A DNA stretch of 32,715 bases. Source: Mangrovimonas sp. (lineage in GTDB: Bacteria; Bacteroidota; Bacteroidia; Flavobacteriales; Flavobacteriaceae). Where the stretch lies: assembly GCA_020435705.1 (NCBI GenBank), contig JAGQZG010000008.1, positions 1 to 32,715 on the forward strand. Reading direction: 5' to 3'. Numbering within the stretch: the first letter of the stretch is position 1; the number at the start of each line of letters is the position of its first letter. The position numbers and the translations under genes are program-made. The notes below the pieces were generated by a model. It had not been told where the DNA came from, made no database searches, and saw only the letters and a list, made by a program, of their open reading frames with translations. This document shows, one piece after another, positions 32,504 to 32,715 of the stretch.

Positions 32504-32715
32504 GTCTTCGACAAGCTCAGACTGACAAGCGGGTGCGGTGTTGGTTTTTTGTCTTCGACAGGCTCAGACTGACAAATGGGTGTGGTGTTGGTTTTGTCTT
32601 CGACAGGCTCAGACTGACAAGCGGGTGCGGTGTTGGTTTTGTCTTCGACAGGCTCAGACTGACAAATGGGTGCGGTGTTGGTTTTGTCTTCGATGGGCTC
32701 AGACTGACAAACGGG
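32504..32715. repeat. 45-bp tandem array of a REP-like element
   Basis: Units start at 32504 (47 bp), 32551, 32596 and 32641 (45 bp each) and 32686 (30 bp, cut by the window end). Each begins GTCTTCGACAGGCTCAGACT, continues GACAA, then a variable triplet-like position that alternates GC, AT, GC, AT, AC before GGG, and ends TGCGGTGTTGGTTTT. Differences are few. The core GTCTTCGAC...CTCAGACTGAC is a common flavobacterial intergenic element; tandem amplification of it with its flank is less usual. The minus strand stays open from the window edge to a TAA at 32452-32454, which I take as chance. The stretch 32452-32503 between array and methyltransferase gene shows nothing else. Confidence 0.85.

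Noticed and set aside
32504-32715. CRISPR array
   Set aside because: The units are repeated whole with no unique spacers, and no cas gene is present in the window.

Overview
The window is a chromosomal segment of a Bacteroidota bacterium, most likely a marine-type Flavobacteriaceae. The evidence is a type IX secretion sorting tail on a subtilase, SusD/Bacteroidota-style lipoprotein signals, TAnnTTTG promoters (typical of the Bacteroidota housekeeping sigma factor), very weak Shine-Dalgarno sequences, an A+T-rich composition (judged by eye, not computed), and neighbour pairs common in this family such as pyrG-yidC. I see no tRNA, rRNA, CRISPR array, transposase or phage gene.

Layout. 1-1.43 kb (minus strand): a small membrane protein, a Crp/Fnr-type regulator and a Cys/Asp-rich, probably surface-exposed lipoprotein. 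1.6-10 kb (mostly plus): pyrG, yidC, a secreted MORN-like repeat protein, mnmA, a T9SS-targeted subtilase and a nitronate monooxygenase/FabK-like flavoprotein. 10-14 kb: a secreted beta-propeller protein and an EamA exporter on the minus strand, then a plus-strand MATE-small protein-PAP2 operon.

14-21 kb is the most interesting part, an envelope-modification block. A tightly overlapping minus-strand operon encodes a GT2 polyprenyl-phosphate glycosyltransferase, a tandem LAB_N membrane protein and a GT39/ArnT-like GT-C transferase. It is flanked by a sugar-nucleotide epimerase, a PAP2 phosphatase, an LtaS-like phospho-head-group transferase and a lipid kinase whose TTG start directly abuts the transferase stop codon. 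The tandem LAB_N protein has a 3+1+3 transmembrane layout with two repeats at a constant 121-residue offset. It sits where Gtr and Arn systems carry their flippase, so I propose it as a candidate polyprenyl-phosphate-sugar translocator.

21-26 kb: a membrane-anchored AraC-type regulator, a DUF2911 protein, and a three-gene operon of ECF sigma factor, anti-sigma-like membrane protein and a secreted DUF4097-like protein split by a large charged helical insert. The operon is preceded by an ECF-type promoter, suggesting autoregulation. 25.5-32.5 kb (minus strand): an outer-membrane beta-barrel, secA, a DUF2795 protein, a cob(I)alamin adenosyltransferase, a LolD/MacB-type ABC ATPase and an O-methyltransferase-like enzyme. 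The window ends in a 45-bp tandem array built on a REP-like core.

Convergent genes repeatedly overlap at their stop codons with no room for terminators. Clear hairpin terminators follow yidC, secA and the DUF2795 gene.
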